This document shows positions 20,272-30,076 of a stretch of 64,000 nucleotides of DNA, one piece after another (the first letter of the stretch is position 1; each line of letters begins with the position of its first letter). The DNA is taken from NCBI GenBank assembly GCA_947243795.1, contig OX365929.1, positions 186,001 to 250,000 on the forward strand, read 5' to 3'. The notes below the pieces were generated by a model, which saw only the letters and a program-made list of their open reading frames with translations, was not told the DNA's origin and searched no databases. Made by a program: the position numbers and the translations under genes. Source of the stretch: Saccharomyces uvarum. Its lineage: Eukaryota; Ascomycota; Saccharomycetes; Saccharomycetales; Saccharomycetaceae.

Positions 20272-20580
20272 GGCGTGCGGTAACTAAAGGATCAGATGCC
20301 TTTTGGTCAATTCGAGCTTTTATAAATGTCACGATTTTTTATTTATACAATCTAGTGACAGAAAAAAAAGGAGAAAGGAGGGGACAAGTGAAAAAAATGA
20401 ACAGGAATTGTCTGAGAAAGATTAGTAGAGAGTAATCGTAGTTCTAGTTGCCTCCTTTCTTACACGCTTTGCTTGGGAGACTCTTGAGCTTGTTGCATAT
20501 ATTACTTTTTGAAAAGCTATTTTTGAATGCCTTCTTTCTTTCCCTTGACCGTGTAGTCGTAAAAAACCCGAAAAAAAGAG

Positions 20581-20618
20581 CAGCAACAGCAACAGCAGCA
20601 GCAGCAGCAGCAGCAGCA
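20581..20618. repeat. CAG/CAA trinucleotide tract in non-coding DNA
   Basis: About 12 consecutive CAG or CAA units lie in the PEP1/FUS3 divergent spacer. The two CAA interruptions are at the left end, and the rest is uninterrupted CAG. It is outside any confident gene. Confidence 0.95.
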
Positions 20619-20937
20619 TGGATGGGGTAGGCCTGAAAACATCTTAAGAGCAAACAAACACGCGATATACCTGCGGTCTTGACCATACAACGCGGCGAAA
20701 ATACATATGCAAGGGGGGAGCGTGTCTTTTCTAAAGAAGAAAGGCTTCGAGGTGAGCAGCTAAATACGTTGTTCTTTTCTCACTTAGTAATACTATAGTA
20801 GTGGCCGGCATTCCCGCAGTGGTTTTGGCTCTGCAGTGCAGTGATCCAGAAACCGTTCTTACAGTGCGTGAGGGTATCTGTTTGAAGATATACCATACCG
20901 TACCTGCATGAAGCGTAACGCCTGCTAGTTGCGCGGG

Positions 20938-21103
20938 CGTTTCACTCTGAAACCTAAATTCTTTTACTCGAAGTTTTTTTCTGCATTCTCCTGGTTTCCA
21001 GATGATGCGGTTTTTTACACGGCATTGAAACGTTGGCAGAAAAGCAACATAAGGTGAGACCATTTATATATCATATCACCTCGTTCTCGAGAAAGTATAT
21101 ATA
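20938..21103 (+). promoter_or_regulatory. FUS3 promoter: TGAAAC cores and TATA box
   Basis: Three TGAAAC cores, the core of the Ste12 pheromone-response element, occur at 20938-20944 (reverse), 20948-20954 and 21026-21032. A TATATATA box lies at 21096-21103, 72 bp before the FUS3 ATG. None of the three has the full TGAAACA, so they are imperfect elements. FUS3 is known to be pheromone-inducible in S. cerevisiae, which fits. Confidence 0.55.
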
Positions 21104-21120
21104 CGTAGCAGTGTCCGTAG

Positions 21121-22236
<1,116 letters not shown>

Positions 22237-22806
22237 CGCGAGCGCGGCGTACATATGGACACATAGGTATATAGAGTACATACACATATTAGCCGCTGAG
22301 ACACGGCCGTATAAAAGGACACTTCTAACAACGCGGGAACGTCAACTCCGGGATCGCGCGCCACGGCGGGTCGGCGGCTGTTATGCTAGGCGCAACGCGA
22401 GGGGCGGCCCGCGAAGCTGACCAGCATCATCCCCTGCAAAAGCTTGGCCCGCCGGACCAAAGGCGGGCAATGCGCGTTGCTGATTGGCTTCGAGCGCAAC
22501 GCTCTCAAACCGCAACCGCAGCAGCCAATCCCTGGCGGCCCTCATAGCTTGATTCGTGGATGACCACTGTGTTGAGGACGGTAAGTGCTTACTGAACAAA
22601 TACTCCATTGTTGCTGCTTGGTATATATACACACCAAGACTGTTCTCCTCGTGTTTTGGTCTTCGTTTTCGTTTTGTCTTGTCTCACCCGCTTACGCTCG
22701 CAAACAAATCATAACAACAATACAAACAATACAGTCTTTGTAGACAATAGCGGCAAGACCAAAGAACACATTTCTTTTTTTTTTTTGCTTTTTTCACACT
22801 CCCAAG
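22237..22806 (+). promoter_or_regulatory. ACH1 promoter region (GC-rich, CCAAT, URS1-like and STRE motifs)
   Basis: This 570-bp spacer is unusually GC-rich between 22340 and 22550. It contains a URS1 core AGCCGCCGA on the minus strand (22371-22379, the Ume6 site), STRE cores AGGGG (22400-22404) and CCCCT (22431-22435), two CCAAT boxes in opposite orientation (22483-22487 and 22525-22529), a perfect 7-bp inverted repeat GCCCGCC/GGCGGGC (22447-22468), and a TATATATA box (22622-22629) 177 bp before the ATG. The set suits a glucose-repressed, respiration- and stress-linked gene; each site is inferred from consensus only. Confidence 0.55.
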
Positions 22807-24387
22807 ATGACAATTTCTAATCTGTTGAAGCAGAGAGTCAGGTACGCTCCCTACCTGAAAAAAGTCAAAGAGGCACATGAGCTTATTCCACTGTTCAAGA
22901 ATGGCCAGTACCTGGGCTGGTCCGGTTTCACAGGGGTCGGTACGCCCAAAGTAGTGCCCGAAGCGCTGATAGATCACGTGGAGAAGAACAACCTGCAGGG
23001 GAAGTTGAGGTTCAACCTTTTCGTGGGCGCATCTGCTGGTCCGGAGGAAAACCGTTGGGCTGAGCATGACATGATCATCAAGAGAGCCCCTCATCAAGTG
23101 GGGAAGCCCATTGCGAAGGCCATCAACCAGGGCAGAATCGAGTTTTTTGACAAGCACTTGTCCATGTTCCCACAGGACCTGACCTACGGCTTCTACACCA
23201 GGGCGAGAACCGACAACAAGATCCTCGATTACACCATAATCGAGGCCACCGCAATTAAGGAGGACGGGTCCATCGTCCCGGGGCCCTCCGTCGGCGGGTC
23301 TCCGGAATTCATCACCGTCAGTGATAAAGTGATCATCGAAGTCAACACGGCCACCCCTTCGTTCGAAGGTATCCACGATATAGACATGCCCGTAAACCCA
23401 CCTTTCAGAAAGCCCTACCCGTACTTGACGGTCGATGACAAATGTGGTGTAGACTCCATCCCGGTCGACCCTGAAAAAGTCGTGGCCATTGTAGAGTCCA
23501 CCGTGCGGGACCAGGTCCCCCCAAACACTCCCTCCGACGAGACGTCCAGGGCCATTGCCGACCATCTGGTCGGGTTCTTCAGAGACGAGGTCAAGCATGG
23601 CAGACTGCCCGAAAACCTGTTGCCCTTGCAAAGTGGTATCGGTAACATTGCCAACGCGGTCATCGAGGGTCTTGCTGGCGCCCAATTCAAGCATCTAAAC
23701 GTGTGGACCGAAGTGTTGCAGGACTCGTTCCTGGACCTTTTCGAAAACGGGTCCTTGGATTACGCCACTGCCACCTCCGTGAGACTCACTGAAAAGGGTT
23801 TTGCAAGAGCTTTTGAAAACTGGGAACACTTCAAGCACAAGCTGTGTCTGAGATCTCAAGTCGTCTCCAACAACCCGGAAATGATTCGTAGATTGGGTGT
23901 CATTGCCATGAACACCCCAGTGGAAGTCGATATCTACGCTCATGCCAACTCCACAAACGTTAACGGTTCCCGTATGTTGAACGGGTTGGGTGGGTCCGCT
24001 GACTTCTTGAGAAATGCCAAGCTGTCGATCATGCACGCTCCCTCCGCAAGGCCCACCAAAGTCGACCCCACTGGTATTTCCACCATCGTGCCCATGGCCT
24101 CTCATGTTGACCAAACTGAACACGATCTGGACATCCTGGTCACCGACCAAGGTTTGGCCGATCTAAGAGGACTATCGCCCAAGGAAAGGGCCCGTGAAAT
24201 CATTGACAAGTGTGCTCATCCTGATTACCAAGCTTTGTTGACTGATTATTTGGACAGATCAGAACACTATGCCAAGAAGCACAACTGTTTGCACGAACCA
24301 CACATGCTAAAGAACGCCTTCAAATTCCATACCAATTTGGCTGAAAAGGGTACCATGAAGGTCGACAGCTGGGAGCCAGTTGATTAA
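22807..24387 (+). CDS. ACH1: Ach1, mitochondrial acetyl-CoA hydrolase / CoA transferase
   Basis: The 526-aa protein has the same length as S. cerevisiae Ach1 (YBL015W). The family transfers CoA between succinyl-CoA and acetate (and more slowly hydrolyses acetyl-CoA) in mitochondria, which supports acetate detoxification. The two halves of the acetyl-CoA hydrolase/transferase fold are recognisable: an N-terminal half with [18 protein letters not shown], and a C-terminal half with [16 protein letters not shown], the Gly-rich [13 protein letters not shown] and the late [14 protein letters not shown] segment. The start is the ATG at 22807, with the conserved [11 protein letters not shown]. Its promoter has CCAAT boxes that could be read by the Hap2/3/4/5 complex, whose Hap3 subunit is encoded at 10.4-10.8 kb. 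Confidence 0.98.
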   Translation: MTISNLLKQRVRYAPYLKKVKEAHELIPLFKNGQYLGWSGFTGVGTPKVVPEALIDHVEKNNLQGKLRFNLFVGASAGPEENRWAEHDMIIKRAPHQVGKPIAKAINQGRIEFFDKHLSMFPQDLTYGFYTRARTDNKILDYTIIEATAIKEDGSIVPGPSVGGSPEFITVSDKVIIEVNTATPSFEGIHDIDMPVNPPFRKPYPYLTVDDKCGVDSIPVDPEKVVAIVESTVRDQVPPNTPSDETSRAIADHLVGFFRDEVKHGRLPENLLPLQSGIGNIANAVIEGLAGAQFKHLNVWTEVLQDSFLDLFENGSLDYATATSVRLTEKGFARAFENWEHFKHKLCLRSQVVSNNPEMIRRLGVIAMNTPVEVDIYAHANSTNVNGSRMLNGLGGSADFLRNAKLSIMHAPSARPTKVDPTGISTIVPMASHVDQTEHDLDILVTDQGLADLRGLSPKERAREIIDKCAHPDYQALLTDYLDRSEHYAKKHNCLHEPHMLKNAFKFHTNLAEKGTMKVDSWEPVD

Positions 24388-24467
24388 TATAATATCCCAA
24401 CGCTAATATGAAAAAAAAACAAATCAAAAATCAAAAATCAAAAATAAAGAAAAATGAAATGATATGA

Positions 24468-24478
24468 TTTTATGTTTA
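24468..24478 (+). other. Candidate ARS consensus sequence
   Basis: TTTTATGTTTA matches the 11-bp ARS consensus WTTTAYRTTTW at every position. It lies 81 bp after ACH1 in AT-rich DNA with further near matches to about 24615. Chance matches are common, so origin function is only a possibility. Confidence 0.3.
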
Positions 24479-25264
24479 TGAAGATGCATTTGCCCAAATA
24501 TGTTGTTGTTTTGCATATTCAATTTTTTTTTTTGGCATTCGTGGAAGAAACTGTTTGGATATGAACAAGCGTTCAACTCATATACAGATACGTATATGCA
24601 TATTTATATGTTTACAATGATTATGTACAAATGAAATAATTGAAGCCCGCAATTAAATTAAATTATCAAGCCATACATTCATTTTTTTAAGGCACATTTG
24701 ATGTGGCATCCGAATGCAGGATCTGCAAGGGTCTGTTCCCTACATCACGTCTCAGGCAAAGTACACGATGGTAGTACCTACAGAGCGCGACCCGGCATCC
24801 ATGTTGCCGAAGTAGGCAACGTACCATGCACTGTAAGAAAAGCAAAATAACGTAGCAGCGATTTTTCTACTGCTTCTTTGCTCTTTTCATCATCGCCTTC
24901 GTAGGTACACCATGTGAACCTTTTCACTCTTTAGTATTATAAGCATAGGGTCAATGCAAGCTCCAAAGTTAACTGTAAACTAATTGTGCTAGCCATGCTA
25001 GCCTTAAGCGGCGCGCATTTGCAGGCAAGGCCATCGCCCTGCCCTTCCACAGGTGAATTTAGGGGAGCTTGGTCAACAGATTGGTGTATAGATGCGATAA
25101 GTATACTGGCAGTAGCTGTGACAATACGGCACCCTCGTCGATCTTTGCAGGGCCAATTGAAGAGCCGCTAGGTAATTCTCTTTTTCCTCTCAGATACCAA
25201 AGGCTGGACAAAAACTGACTGCATCAATGGTGGGAAGAATCACAATATGCTTATCGATGTTATG

Positions 25265-25316
25265 AGTCCCAAAACCCAAGATATGGGACTGATCAAGATG
25301 GTCAGTTAGCTGACCA
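25265..25316. repeat. Two adjacent perfect stem-loops
   Basis: The first inverted repeat is AGTCCCA (25265-25271) with TGGGACT (25284-25290), a 7-bp stem with a 12-nt loop. The second is TGGTCAG (25299-25305) with CTGACCA (25310-25316), a 7-bp stem with a TTAG loop. They are separated by 8 bp. They could act as dimeric protein sites or form structure in RNA. Confidence 0.6.
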
Positions 25317-25440
25317 AATATGAGGAGAAGAGAAGAAAAGAACGTATGCATTCGAGAAAAGAACAAAGCATATAATGGATAAAGCGAGATAGAAAGACGT
25401 TGTGTATGGCAATAGTCATGTGTGCAACTCGCTGCCCAAA

Positions 25441-25527
25441 GTTCAACAGCTCGCCATTGGGTGGTTCAACAGAAGCGCCAGAAAACGTTCAACAGATTGC
25501 GCCGCTAACGTAGGCGACTTATATATA
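25441..25527 (+). promoter_or_regulatory. Three phased GTTCAACAG motifs and a TATA box
   Basis: GTTCAACAG starts at 25441, 25464 and 25487, exactly 23 bp apart each time, and each copy is followed within a few bases by a C/G-rich GCC. A TATATATA box at 25520-25527 lies 93 bp before the ATG of the 50-codon ORF at 25620. The arrangement looks like a compact promoter. The identity of any binding protein is unknown. Confidence 0.45.
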
Positions 25528-25619
25528 GCAGAGTATACGAAACTAAGATTTGAGAAGATGGACAACATGAAAGGAACAATAAGTGTTTCGACAATAAATA
25601 GAAGGAACTAAAAAAAGCC

Positions 25620-25772
25620 ATGGGTAACATAAACCTCATTTTTGCGCTGCATCTTTTAGTGGTGCTTTTTTTCATCATTGCCATTCCTAGCTACGCTATG
25701 TATGCATTTTTACCATTTATCCTCACATCGCTCGTTTTTGCCCGTTCTGACAGCTCCAGTAATCATTACTGA
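25620..25772 (+). CDS. Small hydrophobic ORF, possible membrane microprotein
   Basis: The 50-codon ATG ORF (starting MGNINLIFAL) encodes a protein with two likely membrane segments, about residues 5-23 and 26-41, split by Pro-Ser, and ending in a short polar tail (RSDSSSNHY). I do not recognise it and know of no annotated S. cerevisiae gene at this place. A TATA box and three phased motifs lie upstream. A 17-codon upstream ORF (25558-25611) ends 8 bp before the start, which would lower translation. It could be a proto-gene, a real microprotein or chance; AT-rich DNA often yields hydrophobic ORFs. Confidence 0.3.
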   Translation: MGNINLIFALHLLVVLFFIIAIPSYAMYAFLPFILTSLVFARSDSSSNHY

Positions 25773-25989
25773 CAAGCTAATTTAAGGTGACGACCTCCAC
25801 GGTTATGGCTATCAAACATCTGCCATTCTTTTATGTTATGTACTTTTTTCTTTCTAGCTCCCATATGTAATATTCTATGTATGTCCTCAATGTCAACAAA
25901 AATTCTGTCAAATATTTGGTGATGAGTCGCAATATTAAGTATTTCTTAGAGATACTATTGTTTAAATGAGATTTTTATATATATATTAT

Positions 25990-26063
25990 GGTCTCTTGGC
26001 CCAGTTGGTTAAGGCACCGTGCTAATAACGCGGGGATCAGCGGTTCGATCCCGCTAGAGACCA
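25990..26063 (+). tRNA. tRNA-Ile (anticodon AAU)
   Basis: The 74-nt cloverleaf has acceptor stem GGTCTCT paired with AGAGACC, discriminator A, T-arm GGTTCGATCC, and anticodon loop CTAATAA with AAT at 26024-26026 (read as IAU after deamination). There is no intron. A run of five T follows at 26064-26068 as the Pol III terminator. It corresponds to tI(AAU)B and faces tRNA-Gly 160 bp away. Confidence 0.98.
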
Positions 26064-26223
26064 TTTTTCCTCTCATTCAAGAGGAATGACTTTTTTTTGG
26101 ACGTCTCAAACAGCTAAAGTTATCTGATCTTATTTTTGTTGTAGTTTTGTATGCTAATTGTGACACCTTAGCTTCCATTCTAATTTACTGTTCAAAAAAA
26201 TTGTGCGATAAACTAAAAATAAA

Positions 26224-26294
26224 TGCGCAAGCCCGGAATCGAACCGGGGGCCCAACGATGGCAACGTTGGATTTTACCACTAAACCACTTGCGC
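26224..26294 (-). tRNA. tRNA-Gly (anticodon GCC)
   Basis: The 71-nt tRNA on the minus strand has acceptor GCGCAAG paired with CTTGCGC, discriminator A, T-arm GGTTCGATTCC, and an anticodon loop containing GCC. There is no intron. Five T on the minus strand (26215-26219) end the transcript. It corresponds to tG(GCC)B and converges on tRNA-Ile. Confidence 0.97.
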
Positions 26295-27113
26295 TCACTT
26301 GTTATTGGTTTTCTTCAAGAAAAGGAGGAATCAATCAAAATGTTCAAGAAGCTGGCTTGTTTTCATGGCCTATTAACGACCAACTGTTGAACTTTTAAAT
26401 ACAGTTTATTGGACTACTTGACGTAATCTGATAGGCGGTTTGAGACGGAATGTTGGGCTAGTCGACGTAATCTGTCGTTACAGTTTGTTGGATCCTTGTG
26501 TCAAATTTCATCCTATGCACTAGTTTATTTTCAGCATGGCTGTTTGAAATTACTATATTTAGATTTTTAATGTCAGTTTCTTTGAGCGATATTGCTTACA
26601 GAGACATGTTAAATCATTGTGTTTGATTGTTATTATACGTTTTCTACACTTGGTGTCGTTACAAGCGTATTATATAAGCTACCAACTGTTCTGTTTATCT
26701 GCTAATCCAAGATATTCCTTTCCTTATATAATCATCTTTAAGACATAATCGTAAAATAGCTAGTGCGCGAAAAAATAAGAAAATACATTGCAAGTTATGT
26801 TACATAGGGAATAATATATACTACAATTTATAAGTGAAGCCGCCGCCTCCATTCAATGACACCTCAATGTTGCAATATAATGGTCTCCAAACATACACGA
26901 ACGCCTTTTATGTTTCATGATATTACCACGTGATTAATCTCCTACTATCAAAAGTGCAAAATAGCCAAGATCCTCCGATTTACATTGTTGACGAGCTTTA
27001 TTCGGTGAATAAAAATATGCAGATGGAAATTTATAAAATGAGGTACAAACGTCTATGTACTAAATTATGCTTTTTTGTTGTTTATGCCGTAGTCCCAGGG
27101 TAGAGGTGCACGC
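26295..27113. other. tRNA-Gly upstream region and RRN6 3' region
   Basis: This 819-bp AT-rich stretch has no gene. It contains an imperfect direct repeat: a 24-bp unit at 26407-26430 and 26451-26474 (20 of 24 identical), with its first 7 bp seen again near 26486. The place, just upstream of a tRNA gene, is where Ty LTR remnants collect, but I cannot assign the sequence to a family. Confidence 0.5.
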
Positions 27114-29813
27114 CTATCCAAATCCACGAATCCTCTTTTTCTTCTTCTTGGCTCTTTGCGAGCTACGAGTCTGTGAATCATTCACAAACGATATTTGTGA
27201 AGAGGGAGGTTGCATTAATGTAAATGCGGGAGTCATAGAGTCCGGCAAAATGCTCAAATTTTGGCTCGATTGTGACAATGGAGTAGTCTTTTGGGAATGT
27301 GTCTTCAAGATCCTTTTTTTCCTTGCGAGCCCATTGTTTTGAGAAGATTTAATCGTTGGAATCTGAGATTGCGAACTCATATTAAAAGGAGGTCTATCAT
27401 TAAATTGTGTTGTTGAAAATTGACTGTCAAAATTGAAATCATTTGATTCATCTTCTTCATTCAAATCATTTACATCCCATGAATCAATGATATCCTGATA
27501 AGGTTTACTCAATGATTGCGTAATTTCCTTTTGTATCAATTCGAACAGCGACGGCTTTTCCAGCCTAACTAAACTCCAAACAATATCCTTTACTATCTCC
27601 TTTGTACATAGTTCAGCTTGCGGGGATACCAGAACCCAGCATTGCAAAAGTTTATTATAGAAAATATCCAAGTCCGGAACATCTTCATGTAGGAAAAAGC
27701 GTAGAAGTTTATTGAAATCTATAAACGTAACATCTTGATCTTCATAATATTGAAAAAATTGGTCTAATAATGAAGAAAATTCAGGTATGCTTGTAAAGGA
27801 GTTCGAATCTTCAATAAGAGTTTTCAACTTAGAATAGCTCGTAGATCCAGTGTGAATTGATTCTTCTCTATTCTCCTGCCAAGATTGGAGTATTTCATTT
27901 GTAGCCATGGATAAATGATAGCCCAAGTCTTGGAAATATTTATCTTCGTCATGGCTGCTTTCATTTTCGATCAGATTTTGGATGCGAGAAGCATGCTCCC
28001 TTTCTTTCTCCCTAATTTGAGCAATCAGCGCCCCAATGCTCTCACTTTCGCGACTGTCAGAATTGTTGAAAAGCAACGTCCATTCAGAAGAAGTAGGATC
28101 TGTAACGATGAATTTTTCCTGTTCATCGGGTTCAGGGGTCCGGATGTTCGATAGAGTGTAATGGTAAATCTTGGACGACTTCCTCAATTTGATGGAAAAA
28201 TCTGTAACAAAACAAGCGTGATCATTTCCGCGCTCCTCCTCTTCATCGTTTATTCGGTCCAATGTTGAAAGTACCTCTATACCAGTGGGGGTCCCGCCTG
28301 AAAGTTCAAGCACTGTTGAATATCCTAAAGATTGAAATAAGCTTGAGGTGGCATTTATTTTTTTATTTTGAGAGAAGGCATGTATGTAGACATGGTTATG
28401 GCGCATCGAATATACAAAAGCCACCAGGAGCAAATGGTCGGTTTTGTTTACCTTCTGAATGGTGATTTTGAGCGTCGTGTCATCGGGGTCCAGATCGTGC
28501 TTCCAGGATATTCTTCTAACGGCGCCGTTCGCTTCTGAGGCTCCTATAATTATGATTTCTCTAGAAGTGAGCAAGATGCCATTTTTGTCGTCTATTCTCT
28601 TATAGTCCCGTATGCTTGACCATGTCTTTGCCTGCACGACTTCTGTTTGCCAATCGTTTACGAAATCGATCTCGATCATTTTGGATCTATCAAAAACTAG
28701 TATTTTTTGGAACTTTGAGAACCATTCGATTTTTTTCCACGACGACAATTCCTCCGGGTCAAAAATCGTACCATGCAAGCTTTCTATTATTTGTAGTTTC
28801 CTTTTATTATTATCGAACTTTTTCGGTATCATCCCGATATTCCAGTTCCCTCGTATGTCAATGACCGCGAATTGTTGCAAGTCCCAAGGATTGAATGCGA
28901 AATCCACTATTTGGATATCGTCTACCTCGACAAAGTACAGCGGTTCCGAACCAGTGATCGTGACATCGCACGATCTTGAATGAACGCTTTCGATCCTAAA
29001 GATTTGAAAAGAGTTCTCGGTGACTACACCCACCAGGTTTGACCTCCGCCCAATGGATTCGGAAGCTCTTGGGATCTTGATGCTCTTAATTGGCGAATGC
29101 AGTTCGATGCTTGTTACGTTGTTATGCCGGTTCAAATGCAGCGCGTGTTGTTGCCGTGTTAAGACGGCTATATTGAGCACGGATTCTGTTTTGCCCGAGG
29201 CGTAGGCTATAATCTCCGTACCGTCCCTATAGTTTCTTAGATCGGATGCCGTTTGGATGTACTCTGTGTCCATGCGGTTAGCCACGGTGGGGTCCCAGAA
29301 GAAGGCGTCTTGCTTCGGCTTTGAAAAGCCGGCCCTCTTCTGCGAAGGACCGTTCAAATTGTGCAGCAAATCGGAAGGGATGTAGTCCTGGAGTGAAACA
29401 GGCGCGTCGCAGTTAACGCTGAACATAGGGTCATTGTCAAGATCGACCTTCTTGAAAAAATGCACGTGTTTCGGTACCACAGGTACCACGGGATCCAGCA
29501 CGACAGAGGTGTTTTGCGCATCGTCCATATCTTCATCTAGATCACTGGTAATGAGATCATCATCATCATCGTCGTCTGATTCTTGCAGAATCTTATTGTC
29601 GGAAATATACCGCACGGAGGTGTCGCAAAGCACGCTTTTCGCCACTATATGGAGGTCCAGCATCCGCTCGGGCAGAGTATCATCCACCGGTCTTAGCCAT
29701 TGTGGTTTCTTCGCGTCGTAGTGTTCCAGCGGACGGTAAAGACTAGCTCCTTGCACACCAACGCCTAATTGCGAACCTAATACGTTCCAGCCTGGAAGTT
29801 GTCCCTCACTCAT
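27114..29813 (-). CDS. RRN6: Rrn6, RNA polymerase I core factor subunit
   Basis: The 899-aa protein is orthologous to S. cerevisiae Rrn6 (YBL014C, 894 aa). With Rrn7 and Rrn11 it forms core factor, which binds the rDNA core promoter and recruits Pol I with Rrn3. The N-terminal two thirds correspond to the beta-propeller region and the rest to a helical part. An acidic run of Asp lies near residues 75-95, and the C-terminus ends in a Ser/Gln-rich stretch and a basic KKKKKRIRGFG tail that looks like a nuclear localisation signal. The ATG at 29813 gives MSEGQLPG. It diverges from FMT1 across 263 bp containing PAC and RRPE motifs. Confidence 0.96.
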   Translation of the reverse strand: MSEGQLPGWNVLGSQLGVGVQGASLYRPLEHYDAKKPQWLRPVDDTLPERMLDLHIVAKSVLCDTSVRYISDNKILQESDDDDDDDLITSDLDEDMDDAQNTSVVLDPVVPVVPKHVHFFKKVDLDNDPMFSVNCDAPVSLQDYIPSDLLHNLNGPSQKRAGFSKPKQDAFFWDPTVANRMDTEYIQTASDLRNYRDGTEIIAYASGKTESVLNIAVLTRQQHALHLNRHNNVTSIELHSPIKSIKIPRASESIGRRSNLVGVVTENSFQIFRIESVHSRSCDVTITGSEPLYFVEVDDIQIVDFAFNPWDLQQFAVIDIRGNWNIGMIPKKFDNNKRKLQIIESLHGTIFDPEELSSWKKIEWFSKFQKILVFDRSKMIEIDFVNDWQTEVVQAKTWSSIRDYKRIDDKNGILLTSREIIIIGASEANGAVRRISWKHDLDPDDTTLKITIQKVNKTDHLLLVAFVYSMRHNHVYIHAFSQNKKINATSSLFQSLGYSTVLELSGGTPTGIEVLSTLDRINDEEEERGNDHACFVTDFSIKLRKSSKIYHYTLSNIRTPEPDEQEKFIVTDPTSSEWTLLFNNSDSRESESIGALIAQIREKEREHASRIQNLIENESSHDEDKYFQDLGYHLSMATNEILQSWQENREESIHTGSTSYSKLKTLIEDSNSFTSIPEFSSLLDQFFQYYEDQDVTFIDFNKLLRFFLHEDVPDLDIFYNKLLQCWVLVSPQAELCTKEIVKDIVWSLVRLEKPSLFELIQKEITQSLSKPYQDIIDSWDVNDLNEEDESNDFNFDSQFSTTQFNDRPPFNMSSQSQIPTIKSSQNNGLARKKRILKTHSQKTTPLSQSSQNLSILPDSMTPAFTLMQPPSSQISFVNDSQTRSSQRAKKKKKRIRGFG

Positions 29814-29873
29814 GCTCAGCCCATGGAACGCCTCCCCTTCCAGGTCTCAGCCCATCATACCATTACCAGTAGA

Positions 29874-29910
29874 AGCTCATCTCGTTTTTAATCAGGAAAG
29901 TGAAAAATTA
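29874..29910 (-). promoter_or_regulatory. PAC- and RRPE-like motifs in the RRN6/FMT1 promoter
   Basis: On the minus strand GAGATGAGCT (29874-29883) matches the PAC consensus at nine of ten positions. TGAAAAATTA on the plus strand (29901-29910) is RRPE-like. They lie 60-100 bp upstream of the RRN6 ATG. This fits co-expression of a Pol I factor with ribosome-biogenesis genes. Confidence 0.6.
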
Positions 29911-30076
29911 TCGGGAATCTTCGGGGTAACCCTGACCCGAGGCAAAAGAGGTAAAAGACGAGAGGAAGAAGGGAAAAAAAGGTGCTCTTACCATATGTAA
30001 GCGCTTCTTTTCTCCCACGCAGTGAGAGGGAAAGCGGGATACCACGGTGTCAGAAGACTGACAAGGGCTACCACAA

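Larger units (their letters stand above)
24388..25989. other. ACH1 to tRNA-Ile intergenic island
   Basis: This 1.6-kb stretch has no known gene. From left to right it contains a short AT-rich tandem repeat of ATCAAAA units just after ACH1 (about 24420-24446), an exact 11-bp ARS consensus match (24468-24478), two small ATG ORFs (24701-24850, 49 aa; 24995-25171, 58 aa), two adjacent stem-loops (25265-25316), three copies of GTTCAACAG at 23-bp intervals (25441-25495), a TATA box (25520-25527) and a 50-codon hydrophobic ORF (25620-25772). Its middle part is less AT-rich than other spacers here. Confidence 0.6.

Noticed and set aside
22684-23694. 336-codon minus-strand ORF opposite ACH1
   Set aside because: It is antisense to the conserved ACH1 gene with low-complexity Val/Gly composition; it is a codon-bias shadow.
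25402-25611. 69-codon plus-strand ORF overlapping the phased motifs
   Set aside because: It begins with GTG; the first ATG (25558) leaves only 17 codons, which I treat as a possible upstream ORF.
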